A stretch of 63,479 nucleotides of DNA. It comes from Clostridia bacterium. GTDB lineage: Bacteria; Bacillota; Clostridia; Oscillospirales; UBA644. The stretch covers positions 1 to 63,479 of the forward strand of contig JAGASR010000007.1 of assembly GCA_017621705.1 (NCBI GenBank), in the 5' to 3' direction. The notes beneath the pieces are model-generated. The model was not told the DNA's origin, made no database searches, and saw only the letters and a program-made list of their open reading frames with translations. Shown here one piece after another: positions 15,734 to 25,182 of this stretch (the first letter of the stretch is position 1; the number at the start of each line of letters is the position of its first letter). Both the position numbers and the translations under genes were made by a program.

Positions 15734-18379
15734 TTATTCTGCAATGCCGTATTTGACCTTAATTCTATCCATTTTATCGAGCATCGGTTCAGCGGCAATC
15801 ATAAGGAAAAGAACCGTGCTGAATGCATGAACGAGATCCATCGGAAACCCCGTTATATAGCATGAAAGTATAGCTTCCCATTTAAGCGATGAAGATGAAT
15901 ACATGATCAACGAGGCCGGATTCATTATTCCTCCATAGATCAAAACAGCTGTAAATGCGCCAAAGACGGAAAGCGAAACTCTTGTTCTTCTAAGCCAGCC
16001 TTTTTTGAACAATACGCCTGCCAAGAAGCCTATAATCCCCATTGCAAACATCTGCCACGGTGTCCAAGGGCCCTGAGAAAAGAGAATATTGGATGTTAAC
16101 ATTGTTGCGGCACCGACAAGGAAGCCCGTTTCTCCGCCGAATGCAACACCTGCGATAATTGTCAACGCAAGGATAGGTTTAAACTGCGGAAGCATAAAAA
16201 ACATACTTCTGCCTGCAATACCGATTGCGCACAGGACAGCTATTGTTACAAGTTCACGCGCTTTCGGTTTACGTCCTTCAAAAATAATAATAAACGGAAT
16301 CAGGCACTCCAGCAATATTGCCATTGCCACAATATTATACTGACGGTCTTCAAGATAAAAGATCCCGGCAAAGATAGTAAGAGGTATAAATAAAAGTATT
16401 GAAACAGCCGCGGCAACAGTTCTTTTACTAAGATTACGTTGTTGTCTCGGAGTCTGAGCAATAACGGGAGGTGCACTTCTTCTTCCTATTGAAAGAATAA
16501 ATGCGGAAAGCGAAGCAAAGAGGATCAGATACAAAGAAAGCTGATCCATTCCCTCAGAGCTTATTCCCGATGAAGTAACGATATCCGCAAGGTTTGTTAT
16601 GGAAGTTGCATACAAAAAAACTCCGACAGCGACCAAAGCGGAAATAACTGCGATTACTTTTCTCCATAAAGGTAACGGTTTAGGCTTGAAATTTACACTT
16701 CGCGGCGGCGGATCGGGAAGAGGAGTGAAATCTTCCGATATTTCTTCCGTTTCCGCAGTTTTGCCGTTACAGCAGTATATTATATCGGAAACAGAAACAG
16801 CTAGAGGTATCAAATGACGAGCCATTCTATTGGCAGACGTTGTGTAAAAACTGTTTCCGGAGAAAAATTCAGACGGAGTTCCTTCCGCGACAATACGACC
16901 GTCGAAAAATAAGCCGCATTTATGAGAATATTCCGCACAGAATGAAACATCATGGCTTACCATGAGTATCGTTACTCCATTAGTAAGAAGCTTGTTTAAG
17001 ATTCCTGCAAAGTTTACTTTAAATTCAGCATCGAAACCTTTAGTCGGTTCATCGAGAAGCAAAATATCAGGTGATGTCAGTAAAACCTTTGCAAGAGCGG
17101 TTCGTTGCTGTTCGCCGCCTGAGATATCATAGGGATGTCTATCCAGAAAGCTTTCAAGTTCACAGACCTTTACTACCCGTGCGACCTGCTCGTCTTTGAT
17201 ATCTTTTGATAGTTTCATATTCCGAAGAGCTTCATAAAGATCTTCACGGACAGTTCTTTTTACAAAAAGAGACTGTGGATTTTGCGGCAAAGTTCCGATT
17301 CTACCGTTAACCTTGAGATTGCCGCGATAAAACGAACGTATGCCGGAAAGAAGTTTCAGAGTTGTACTTTTTCCCGCCCCGTTGCCGCCGAGTATGGAAT
17401 AAAACTCCCCTTTATGCAGTGTCAGTTCAAAACCTTTTACTACATCCGGAAGATTTTTTTCATATCTGAACCATAATTCTTCTGCATGAAGAGCAATTTC
17501 TTCACTGTAAGAATACTCTTTTTGGGGCTTAATGGGAAGAAGAGGTTTTTCTTCGTTTCTTTGAGATAAAAAACTACTTCCGTCTCTCACGGTAATCGGG
17601 CATGGAAGATCTGTTTTCACCGATGCCCATACACGCATTGCAGTCGGCATTGCAAGGAACATGCCGTCACCTTTATCTCGAAGCTGAAGTCCGACTTTTT
17701 GCGGTACATCATCACAAATTATACTTCCTTCAGACATTACTATAATTCTTGTTGCAAAAGGAAACGCTTCTTCGAGACGATGTTCTGTGAGAATTACGGT
17801 TATGCCGAGTTCTCTGTTGATTTTTCCGAGCAGAGCAAGAAAATCAGATGCGGCAATGGGGTCAAGCTGAGATGTCGGCTCGTCGAGAATAAGAACTTTC
17901 GGACTCATCGCCAATACAGATGCAAGACTCAGCAGCTGCTTTTGTCCTCCGGAAAGTTCCGCGACGTTTTTATAAAACCAGTTTTCTATTCCGAAAAATG
18001 CTGCGACCTCTGCAACACGTCTTCGAATTGTCGGTGTATCGTAACCAAGGCTTTCAAGACCGAACGCAAGTTCATGCCACACTTTATCCGTAACAACCTG
18101 ATTTTCGGGAGACTGCAAAACAAAACCGATCTCTTCGGACTGTGTCCGCTCGTCGACATCACAAAGATCAATACCGTTAAATTTTATTTCCCCGACAAGA
18201 TTTCCGTGCGGAGAAAGACAGGTTTTAAGATGACGGAGAAGCGTTGATTTACCGCATCCGGACGGACCGCATAAAATAAGGAATTCGCCTTGATTAACTG
18301 AAAATGAAACGCTGTTAAGAGCCTTCTTTTCCTGTTCGGGATAGGAGAAGCTCACATTTTTGAATATAAAATTTTCCAT
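15734..18379 (-). CDS. ECF transporter: fused EcfA-EcfA ATPases with S-component (probable cobalamin)
   Basis: 881 residues in three parts. The first ATPase (about 1-230) has Walker [10 protein letters not shown] at 38-46, LSGGQKQ and ILDEPTSQLD. The second (about 295-510) has GGNGAGKST at 332-340, ISGGEQQR and LLDEPTKGFD. From about 570 to 881 there are two extra helices and then a multi-helix S-component starting at KARELVTIAVLCAIGIAGR and containing GPWTPWQMFAMG. This is a whole ECF module except EcfT in one chain. The S-component binds the vitamin in the membrane. Cobalamin is inferred from the two B12 riboswitches and the DUF4430 proteins in the same operon. The start overlaps the ecfT end by 28 bases. 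Confidence 0.9.
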   Translation of the reverse strand: MENFIFKNVSFSYPEQEKKALNSVSFSVNQGEFLILCGPSGCGKSTLLRHLKTCLSPHGNLVGEIKFNGIDLCDVDERTQSEEIGFVLQSPENQVVTDKVWHELAFGLESLGYDTPTIRRRVAEVAAFFGIENWFYKNVAELSGGQKQLLSLASVLAMSPKVLILDEPTSQLDPIAASDFLALLGKINRELGITVILTEHRLEEAFPFATRIIVMSEGSIICDDVPQKVGLQLRDKGDGMFLAMPTAMRVWASVKTDLPCPITVRDGSSFLSQRNEEKPLLPIKPQKEYSYSEEIALHAEELWFRYEKNLPDVVKGFELTLHKGEFYSILGGNGAGKSTTLKLLSGIRSFYRGNLKVNGRIGTLPQNPQSLFVKRTVREDLYEALRNMKLSKDIKDEQVARVVKVCELESFLDRHPYDISGGEQQRTALAKVLLTSPDILLLDEPTKGFDAEFKVNFAGILNKLLTNGVTILMVSHDVSFCAEYSHKCGLFFDGRIVAEGTPSEFFSGNSFYTTSANRMARHLIPLAVSVSDIIYCCNGKTAETEEISEDFTPLPDPPPRSVNFKPKPLPLWRKVIAVISALVAVGVFLYATSITNLADIVTSSGISSEGMDQLSLYLILFASLSAFILSIGRRSAPPVIAQTPRQQRNLSKRTVAAAVSILLFIPLTIFAGIFYLEDRQYNIVAMAILLECLIPFIIIFEGRKPKARELVTIAVLCAIGIAGRSMFFMLPQFKPILALTIIAGVAFGGETGFLVGAATMLTSNILFSQGPWTPWQMFAMGIIGFLAGVLFKKGWLRRTRVSLSVFGAFTAVLIYGGIMNPASLIMYSSSSLKWEAILSCYITGFPMDLVHAFSTVLFLMIAAEPMLDKMDRIKVKYGIAE

Positions 18380-19242
18380 GTTCGTTCCTCCTTTAAATTA
18401 AGAATAAAAGGTGTAAGGCTCATAAAAAAATACACAAGATAAAACGGGAGAGTAGATAAATCGATTGCGGCATATCGGATATTCGGAAAATAGCGAAAAC
18501 CAAAGGCAGATATGATATTGCCCGAAACAAGGAAAAGACCGCAAAAAGCAAGCCAACAAAAAAGAGCTTTATCTCTTTCATCAAACGTATAAATTGAAAA
18601 CGCTGTTCTGCCTTTCAGACCGTAGCCCCTACTTTTCATACTGTCGGCTGTTTCTATTGCATTTTCCAAAGCCCACGTTATCATAATCGAAAAAATAACG
18701 ACAGCAGTTTTTGTCCTTTGAATAATACTTCCACTCGAAACATCCCTGCCGATACTTCTCTGAGCCTCAACAACAGTATCCATCTGCTTTTTGAATTTCG
18801 GTACAAATCGCAAAGACATGCTGAGTATCAACGACAATGCCGGAATAATCTTTCCGAATAAATATATAAATTTATCCGAAGTCATGACCCTGTTAAAAGA
18901 TATGAACCACACTAAAACAGAAACCAACATACAACCGGATGAAATGCCGTAAAGAATGCTTTCAAGAGTTAACGGATTTCCGCTGCTGAAATACATGAGA
19001 ACAGTTGTTCCCTCATGATTAAATGCAGGATTTATAAAAGCAGTCAGAAGAACCATCGGTAAACAGTATTTCAAAAGAAACATGATATTTTTCTTACCAT
19101 CGATGCTTACCGCATATACAATACCGCAAACTAATGAAATCGCCTGTCCCATAGGATGAACTACGACCATTGAAAAGCCGATTACAATTGAAAAATAAAG
19201 CAAATTAATCAATGGATGACAGTCATAAAAAGAATCTCGCAT
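18352..19242 (-). CDS. ecfT: ECF transporter transmembrane component EcfT
   Basis: 296 residues, about 6-7 helices. It opens MRDSFYDCHPLINLLYF, the usual EcfT start (family CHPxxNxxYF). It carries the coupling helices that dock onto EcfA: SLRFVPKFKKQ followed by VEAQRSIGRD, and ADSMKSRGYGLKGR (the A-R-G type motifs). EcfT couples ATP hydrolysis to toppling of the S-component. It lies one base after the DUF4430 lipoprotein stop and overlaps the EcfA-A-S gene. Confidence 0.93.
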   Translation of the reverse strand: MRDSFYDCHPLINLLYFSIVIGFSMVVVHPMGQAISLVCGIVYAVSIDGKKNIMFLLKYCLPMVLLTAFINPAFNHEGTTVLMYFSSGNPLTLESILYGISSGCMLVSVLVWFISFNRVMTSDKFIYLFGKIIPALSLILSMSLRFVPKFKKQMDTVVEAQRSIGRDVSSGSIIQRTKTAVVIFSIMITWALENAIETADSMKSRGYGLKGRTAFSIYTFDERDKALFCWLAFCGLFLVSGNIISAFGFRYFPNIRYAAIDLSTLPFYLVYFFMSLTPFILNLKEERTWKILYSKM

Positions 19243-19243
19243 T

Positions 19244-20833
19244 TTATCCTCTCATATCTCTTCCGACATCCGCACCGAGGTCACATGTATATCTCCATTC
19301 GATGACCTCACCGTCGACAAGCTGATAACGGGAGCATCCGTAGTTTGGATACCAGCCGTTTACGCAATACATCCAGCCGGAAAGAGAACCGCAGTCGAAT
19401 TCGTAAAGATTGTGAATACCCTCAATATACGCGCTGTTATAGATCGGAGTCCATGAATATTCAAGATGTATGCCTTTTTGCTGACAGACACGAAGGAGTA
19501 CGTCGTAAACAGATTCACCCTCGTAAAAAGTTACTTTTATAGGCGACAGTATAACGCCGTTGGAGGGGATGAGTTCGCGTTTATCGGGGTCAAGATCGCC
19601 GAGATTATTGAGGATAGTAGAGCATTCGATAGAAAGAGTGCATGTATATGTTTTTTGAGTGTTTATCTGTTGATCTTCGGGTTCAACTGGCATAGGTTTT
19701 CCCATAGGCACGGGATCGGTTTCATATTTATCTTTTTCGGTTGAATTTCCGTCAGAATAAACACGTCCGTCTCCGCTTGAGGAATTGGTAAGATAATTAT
19801 CTCGTCCCGACTGAACAGAGCCTCCATAAGAACCGTTCTGAACAGTAGTACTTCCGCTTCCCGAATATACTTTATCATTTGAATTTTTTGAATCGGAAAG
19901 ATAACTGTCCTGATCCTGAGGAGCTGTATTTTCTACAGTATCATCTGAAGATGAAACGGTTCCGGAGTATACAGTATCATCAGAGCCGTCGGAAGATGAA
20001 AGATAACCGTCCTGTTCTGTCGGCCGGATCTCTGTGGGATTATTTTCAATAACAATATCAGCTTCTTCGGAATAAACCTGATCGTCGGAATTATTTACAT
20101 CCGAAAGATACCCGTCCTGATCGACAGATTGAGAGTTATTTTCTGTTGTTCCGTCCGCAACAATGATTTCGGAATTTTCGGAATAGACCTGATCATCGCT
20201 GTTCGAAACTCCCGAAAGATAGCTGTCACGCTCTGACGTTTGAGTATTATTTTCTTCTACTTCAGGTTCGGGTTGGATAACGGTAGATGTATCGGCGTAA
20301 ACGGTATCAACATAATCTGCACGGTCTGCTTTTAATATAAGATATTCGGTGATCTCATTGACTGATATATTCAGGATACTTTTCTTTGTTCCCGTAACGG
20401 ATACGGAGTTTACGGGAAGATCGTTAAAGTATGCAGTGGCATTCTGTTCCGCCCATTTTTCACTTAAATGAACGGATAAAAAAGCGGGAAAACCAAAATC
20501 TTCTTTCTCTGCAAACGTAATCTTTACGCTGTTTTCGTTCTCCTCGATATCAAGGGACAAATTAACGGAACGGGTAACGACAAGATCGTTGCCGAAAATC
20601 GTCCATTCATAGACAACGTCTTCGGATTTCCCAGTAAAAACAGCGATAGCGCCCTCTTGCTTTATCTGATCGAATATTTCTTTTTCGATCACACCGTTTT
20701 CAGGTAACTCCACAGGTGCTTTCAGATCGATCTGTGCATAATTTCCACTGCATGAAAAGAGTGAGAAGACAAGAGATAAAATTAAAAATACGAAAATAAA
20801 ACGTCTCATTTTATTAATCATTGATTTCAACAT
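19244..20833 (-). CDS. DUF4430 (transcobalamin-like) lipoprotein with YLS/VYS repeats
   Basis: 529 residues. A lipoprotein signal ends FSLFSC (lipid Cys28). Residues about 35-185 form a beta-rich region. From about 200 to 370 come six copies of a D-x-YLS-x(5-6)-DD-x-VYS motif in an acidic, Asn/Ser-rich stalk. The last about 135 residues are a DUF4430 domain, with VTFYEGESVYDVLL, SAYIEGIHNLYEFDCG, SGWMYCVNGWYPNYGCS and DGEVIEWRYTCDLG. DUF4430 matches the C-terminal beta domain of transcobalamin and intrinsic factor. It should sit on the outer membrane face and pass B12 to the ECF importer encoded directly downstream; B12 binding is inferred. It has four Cys in the DUF4430 region. Confidence 0.85.
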   Translation of the reverse strand: MLKSMINKMRRFIFVFLILSLVFSLFSCSGNYAQIDLKAPVELPENGVIEKEIFDQIKQEGAIAVFTGKSEDVVYEWTIFGNDLVVTRSVNLSLDIEENENSVKITFAEKEDFGFPAFLSVHLSEKWAEQNATAYFNDLPVNSVSVTGTKKSILNISVNEITEYLILKADRADYVDTVYADTSTVIQPEPEVEENNTQTSERDSYLSGVSNSDDQVYSENSEIIVADGTTENNSQSVDQDGYLSDVNNSDDQVYSEEADIVIENNPTEIRPTEQDGYLSSSDGSDDTVYSGTVSSSDDTVENTAPQDQDSYLSDSKNSNDKVYSGSGSTTVQNGSYGGSVQSGRDNYLTNSSSGDGRVYSDGNSTEKDKYETDPVPMGKPMPVEPEDQQINTQKTYTCTLSIECSTILNNLGDLDPDKRELIPSNGVILSPIKVTFYEGESVYDVLLRVCQQKGIHLEYSWTPIYNSAYIEGIHNLYEFDCGSLSGWMYCVNGWYPNYGCSRYQLVDGEVIEWRYTCDLGADVGRDMRG

Positions 20834-20854
20834 GAAAATCCTTTCAGATAATAA

Positions 20855-21493
20855 TTATTCGCCTATGACTATTTTACTGTTTATTATTTTGAGAGTACCT
20901 GTCGTCATGGCAAGACTTTGCGTTTCATCAGAAGCCGCAAAAACAGCATCTTCAACAATAATATCGTAAATATCCCCTACCCTTGCGCTTCCGCGAAGTC
21001 TGAAACGAAGGCGCAATACGACATTATAATCTTCTGCAAGCAGATCTTTACCGAAAGACTTTCTGCCGCCCGTAATATCAAGATACATTATATTTATAAG
21101 CCCCGATTTATTGCTCTGTTCAATATTGACACTCCAATCGGGAAGGAGTCTGTCAACACGGCTTTCGCCTCCATAATTATGAACAAAAACATTACCCTCC
21201 TCTACCCCAAGGAACTCAAGGGTAGAAGGATCGAACGATATACTCATACTTGCCGCAGGATAGAGAGCCTCACCGAGCGAAGAGATAAGGACATCGAGAG
21301 AAAATGTATCCGTTTCGGCAACACTTAATTTTTGCGGAGTTTCAACCGTCAACGTCGGCTCGGATATTACACTATTATCATTATCTCTTTTGAATACAAA
21401 TAAAAACAACGTCAATAAAAGCAAAAGCAGAATAATCACTAATAAAATGATGATCCTTTGTTTTTTCTTTGATGCCTTTTCTTTTCTGCTCAT
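20855..21493 (-). CDS. Membrane-anchored cohesin-like domain protein
   Basis: 212 residues. A basic N-terminus (SRKEKASKKKQR) precedes one membrane helix (about 13-33). A short linker follows, and then a cohesin-like beta sandwich (about 50-205) with the typical pieces SVAETDTFSLDVLISSL, SMSISFDPSTLEFLGVEEG and LRLRFRLRGSARVGD. Cohesins bind dockerins. The gene upstream encodes a protein ending in a dockerin, so the two products may join at the cell surface. ATG 21493 is chosen for its AGGAG site 5-9 bases upstream; the frame is open further upstream but passes through a hairpin. Confidence 0.78.
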   Translation of the reverse strand: MSRKEKASKKKQRIIILLVIILLLLLLTLFLFVFKRDNDNSVISEPTLTVETPQKLSVAETDTFSLDVLISSLGEALYPAASMSISFDPSTLEFLGVEEGNVFVHNYGGESRVDRLLPDWSVNIEQSNKSGLINIMYLDITGGRKSFGKDLLAEDYNVVLRLRFRLRGSARVGDIYDIIVEDAVFAASDETQSLAMTTGTLKIINSKIVIGE

Positions 21494-21514
21494 AAAGTCT
21501 CCTATTATTTCAAA

Positions 21515-21544
21515 TTCGGGCTGTCTCGGAAAAGACAGCCCGAA
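21515..21544 (-). terminator. Strong hairpin between dockerin and cohesin genes
   Basis: A perfect 12-bp stem TTCGGGCTGTCT / AGACAGCCCGAA with a 6-base loop lies in the 72-base gap. On the minus strand only TTTG follows, so it is a weak terminator at best. It may protect the 3' end of the upstream message and make the surface protein more abundant than the downstream products. Confidence 0.7.
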
Positions 21545-21565
21545 CATATTATTTTGCCTTAAAAA

Positions 21566-24500
21566 TTACTGATTATCTGAGTTCAAAGTTGCCGCTTTGG
21601 TAATAACACCGTATTCGGAACCATTTACAAAATGCTCAACGATACCGAGAGCATCGAATGTGTTGATTCGGCTGTCGCTGTTGACGTTGACCGCAAGGAT
21701 CTGATCGTCTGTCGGAGCATCGCCTTTACGGAGCCAGAAATCAACTGCAGCAAGAGCATCCTGCGCATTGATAACACCGTCTGCATTGCTGTCACCGAAG
21801 ACAACAGTCGAAGCATCTTCATCGATATTTATATCATAATTCTCGATTTTTACGAAATTCTCCATAGCGATAGAAGAATCGACGAGAGCTACATACGAAG
21901 CAATACCTGTCTTTGCAGTTATTTCATCGCTGTATTTGAATTCGATCTTATTTGTTCCGTCTGAATAAACGATCTTATTGCCTGCAGTAATATCGGTAAC
22001 CGAAATTGCAACAGCTTTTTTGGTTTTGGGAATAAGGTCTACATCGTCACCGGTATAAAGACATACTGCGCTGAACGATACACCGTAAACAATTGCTACA
22101 TTTCCGTTTGCAGAATCTGTGTTAACGACGATCATTGAATCATCTGCAGTGGAATCGGAATGGAACTTAACGGACATACCGCTAATTCCAATATAGACAG
22201 CAGAAGACTTGACATCTTCAACTTTGAATTTGATATTGAAAAGTTCATTCATTCCATCGAAAGAATCAGATGTAATTGTCAAGTCGTTATTATTATTTGA
22301 GTCGAAATAAACGACACGAAGTTTTCCTGTTTCTTTTTCAAAAGAATATTCGAGTTCGCCGCCCGTAAGTCCGGATGCCGCGGTGACTTCCTCAACAGTG
22401 ATGCCTTCGGGAACGGATACGATCATATCTATAAGCTTGTAGCCTGATTCGTTATTCCAACCAGTGATATAAACAGGGACATCGAAAGTCGTGCCGGAAA
22501 GACCGCTTACCTGTGCAGGAGGATTAAATACAGCTGTAAGCTTGTCAAGCGTAACAGTGTCATCGCCCTCTCCGTCGTCGGGAGTATTATCATCATTACC
22601 GTCATCGGGAGTTGTTACAGAATCAAAAACGACGTCGGACATATCGTAAAGAGAATTCTGATTATTAACGAAACGGTTGTACGCTACGAGTGCATAACAA
22701 GCCTGGTCGGTTGCCATATCGTTAGTACCTGCAGCGGCCTGATGCTCAAACATTGCTTCGTCTTCAACATAATAATCAAGAATAGCGTCTACAACAGACT
22801 TATCTTCTTTGACAAAACGGCTGTCTGTATCGGGATTAATACCCCATGCGGTAAGAGCAACGATTACCTGCGCCGCACTTTCGGAAGTTTCGGAAGTACC
22901 GTAAAGGAATCCGCCGCTTGTCTGCTGCATTTCAGAAAGGCAAGCTATTGCCTTTGCCGCAGCCGCCGCAACAGCTTCCTGATCGGCATAGTTGATCAGA
23001 GCCTGAAGAGTCATACCTGTAATATCGGGATCTGCTACGGTGCCGGAAAGTGTCCAGCCGCCGTCTTCAAGCTGTTTTTCGAGGATAAAATCAATGCACT
23101 GCTGGCGGATAGTGGGATCGGAAGTTTCGTAATCGTTGGAGTCAAGAGCAATAAGTGCCCAGATAGGACCGTTGATACCCTGCTTTTTGATCCAGTTAAA
23201 TCCGTTTGCGCTGTAAGCCTCTACGAGATCCCAGTCGCCTACGGACGTTGCGTTTTTGCCGATAGATGAAAGAGCAACGATCAAACGGGAGTTATCGGTG
23301 GATTTATTCTTATGAAGAGCACCGTTGAGATTAACGGATGCGGCTGTTTCATTTACGGTTGCAACGATACGGTCATAGTAATCGGTAAAATATGCATTAT
23401 CTTTTGCAAAATAGCCGCCACGGGCAAGAGAAAGAACTGTCCATTCGCCTGCATTTGTACCGAACGCAGGAGCAGTAATGGTAGAGGCAAGCTTTGCCAT
23501 TGTTGCGTTGAGGATTGCGCTGACGTCCTGAGGTTCGCGAGATGTATCAGTCTCAGTTTCAATTTTTTCAATGTGAATATGAATAGTAATATCTTCAGGT
23601 GTTCCGTCTTCATAGTTTGAAGCGTAAATGGCGGTATCCAATTGACTTTTGTTCATTTTCACAGTATAGGTTCCAACTGTGTAAGTTTCAGAAGATCCCT
23701 CAGCTTCGCCAAAAGCATAATAGTTGCCATTAATAGTTGCGCCTTTCACAATATAATTAGCATTGTTTGAAGCAGATACGGCAATATTGTTTACTTTATA
23801 TTCAGCAGGAGGGTTTTTACCGTGAAATTCACATTCCCATTTCTCGATTGTTGTATTGACAGAAGTAACAGGCTCATCTCCGGAATAGAAAAGCTCGGTA
23901 TAGCAATCATCACAGCAGTATGCACTCGCATAGAAATCCATACCCTCGTCAATGGTAACCTTAATATCTGTTTTTTCCTCGGGTGTCTCCGGTTGCTCGG
24001 GAATAACTGCCTCGCCTGTTACCGTTACAGTAGCGCTGGCAGGAGTGGAAACGATAGCATCACTATCTCCCTTACCACCCCTACACCATATATAATAAGT
24101 ACTCGGGTCGGAGAACGTAATATTTGCAATACCATTATCATCGGTGGTAACAGAAGCAATAGCATTGCCTATTTCGGTTCCGTAATAAACAGTGTAGCCT
24201 GCTTCGGGAGTTTGAGTATCAGCGCCGCCCATGCCGCCGCCGACACGGATCAATTTGACGGAAAGAGCTTTTCCTGTTTCAGCAGAGTAGGAAATATTGA
24301 TTTCATCGTTTTCATCGGTAAAATAGTGAAAACCGGAAGCTGAGTCACCATAGAAGCTCCAATCGCTAAAATGGGCAACCTCAATAAAGTCACTGTCAGA
24401 CAGAACGATCTGATCGGCAGTAAAACCCCTGCCGTTTTCATCTGCGGGATACGCACCGTTGTAGTTATAACGGAGGTTTTCATCTTCAAAGCCGAAGAGA

Positions 24501-24880
24501 CCGCCGGCAAAATAAATACTGCCTGCACCGCCGCTTATGTTAACGCTGCTCCAGTCAAGTCCGAAAATAACTTCGTGAACATAAATATAAAGATGGAGAA
24601 GAGTGATCTCATAATTACCGTCGCCGTCTTTATCGTAAAGATAATCGGAAAGACCGTAAGTATCAAGATCGATTGAATTAAGGTCATCAAGAGCCACTGC
24701 ACGGTATACAAGAGGAGCTCCGTTTTTGTCGTTAATAAAGTCTGCGTCATGGCTTGCAGAGATATAAACATATTCGGGAGTATCTGCAAAAGCAATTGTC
24801 GGCATAACGCCGATGATCATAAATACCGCAAGAATAAGGCTTATAAACTTAGTTGCGATATGAGTTGAGTTTGTTTTCAT
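21566..24880 (-). CDS. Intrinsic-factor-like secreted protein: DUF4430-like, alpha/alpha toroid, cohesin-like, dockerin
   Basis: 1104 residues from ATG 24880 (AAAGGAA site; the frame is open further upstream through the riboswitch terminator). A signal peptide runs to IAFADTP. Residues about 55-175 resemble DUF4430 (TLLHLYIYVHEV, NLRYNYNGAYP, SDSDFIEV). About 190-430 are beta domains, including a Cys-rich CCDDC. About 450-745 form an alpha/alpha toroid of the prenyltransferase/Cobalamin_bind type, with repeats LEDGGWTLSG, QTSGGFLYG and TDQACYALVAY. An Asp-rich linker leads to a cohesin-like domain (about 780-940). A dockerin (about 1028-1094) has two calcium loops, DSNADGVINAQD and NVNSDSRINTFD. 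Intrinsic factor and transcobalamin have the same toroid plus beta domain in the opposite order. B12 binding is inferred, supported by the riboswitch just upstream. Confidence 0.82.
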   Translation of the reverse strand: MKTNSTHIATKFISLILAVFMIIGVMPTIAFADTPEYVYISASHDADFINDKNGAPLVYRAVALDDLNSIDLDTYGLSDYLYDKDGDGNYEITLLHLYIYVHEVIFGLDWSSVNISGGAGSIYFAGGLFGFEDENLRYNYNGAYPADENGRGFTADQIVLSDSDFIEVAHFSDWSFYGDSASGFHYFTDENDEINISYSAETGKALSVKLIRVGGGMGGADTQTPEAGYTVYYGTEIGNAIASVTTDDNGIANITFSDPSTYYIWCRGGKGDSDAIVSTPASATVTVTGEAVIPEQPETPEEKTDIKVTIDEGMDFYASAYCCDDCYTELFYSGDEPVTSVNTTIEKWECEFHGKNPPAEYKVNNIAVSASNNANYIVKGATINGNYYAFGEAEGSSETYTVGTYTVKMNKSQLDTAIYASNYEDGTPEDITIHIHIEKIETETDTSREPQDVSAILNATMAKLASTITAPAFGTNAGEWTVLSLARGGYFAKDNAYFTDYYDRIVATVNETAASVNLNGALHKNKSTDNSRLIVALSSIGKNATSVGDWDLVEAYSANGFNWIKKQGINGPIWALIALDSNDYETSDPTIRQQCIDFILEKQLEDGGWTLSGTVADPDITGMTLQALINYADQEAVAAAAAKAIACLSEMQQTSGGFLYGTSETSESAAQVIVALTAWGINPDTDSRFVKEDKSVVDAILDYYVEDEAMFEHQAAAGTNDMATDQACYALVAYNRFVNNQNSLYDMSDVVFDSVTTPDDGNDDNTPDDGEGDDTVTLDKLTAVFNPPAQVSGLSGTTFDVPVYITGWNNESGYKLIDMIVSVPEGITVEEVTAASGLTGGELEYSFEKETGKLRVVYFDSNNNNDLTITSDSFDGMNELFNIKFKVEDVKSSAVYIGISGMSVKFHSDSTADDSMIVVNTDSANGNVAIVYGVSFSAVCLYTGDDVDLIPKTKKAVAISVTDITAGNKIVYSDGTNKIEFKYSDEITAKTGIASYVALVDSSIAMENFVKIENYDINIDEDASTVVFGDSNADGVINAQDALAAVDFWLRKGDAPTDDQILAVNVNSDSRINTFDALGIVEHFVNGSEYGVITKAATLNSDNQ

Positions 24881-24965
24881 GTTTTTTTCCTTTCGTGATA
24901 AGTTTTTATTGTAAAGAGAGAAATGCGGTTTAATTTGCCTCCTTTCAAAAACCGGCAAAACAAAA

Positions 24966-25008
24966 GAGTGCCGGAAAATACTGTCATAACAGATTTCCGA
25001 ACGCACTC
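24966..25008 (-). terminator. Expression-platform terminator of cobalamin riboswitch 2
   Basis: A minus-strand stem GAGTGCGTTCGGAAATCTGT / ACAGTATTTTCCGGCACTC with a small bulge is followed by TTTTGTTTT. It lies 86 bases before the intrinsic-factor-like gene start and directly after the aptamer. Confidence 0.8.
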
Positions 25009-25038
25009 TCCTCACCAAGAAGCATTCTCAAATTTACA

Positions 25039-25161
25039 ATACGGAAAGGTTTCTGACTTATGATGCAATCGCTTCGAAAGATCAAATACAGAAATGGGGG
25101 TTGTTTCGGATTCGTACCGAATTTCCTTTTTCTACTCAGTATACAACTTTTCAATCCGTAT
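25039..25161 (-). promoter_or_regulatory. Cobalamin riboswitch 2 (short form), upstream of the B12 operon
   Basis: On the minus strand GGAAATTCGGTACGAATCCG, then CAACCCCCATTTCTGT, then AAGTCAGAAACC follow the conserved cobalamin core order. The ends ATACGGA and TCCGTAT pair as P1. A TATAAT lies at 25165-25170, just before the aptamer, with no good -35. It should switch off the operon from the intrinsic-factor-like gene to the ECF genes when cobalamin is bound. Confidence 0.78.
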
Positions 25162-25182
25162 CGGATTATAAACAAAAAAATA

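Noticed and set aside
21566..21790. Dockerin as evidence for a cellulosome locus
   Set aside because: No glycoside hydrolase or scaffoldin gene is near; the context is vitamin transport.
24881..25018. Longer start for the intrinsic-factor-like protein
   Set aside because: The extension would be read from inside the riboswitch terminator and lacks a ribosome site; the signal peptide begins properly at 24880.
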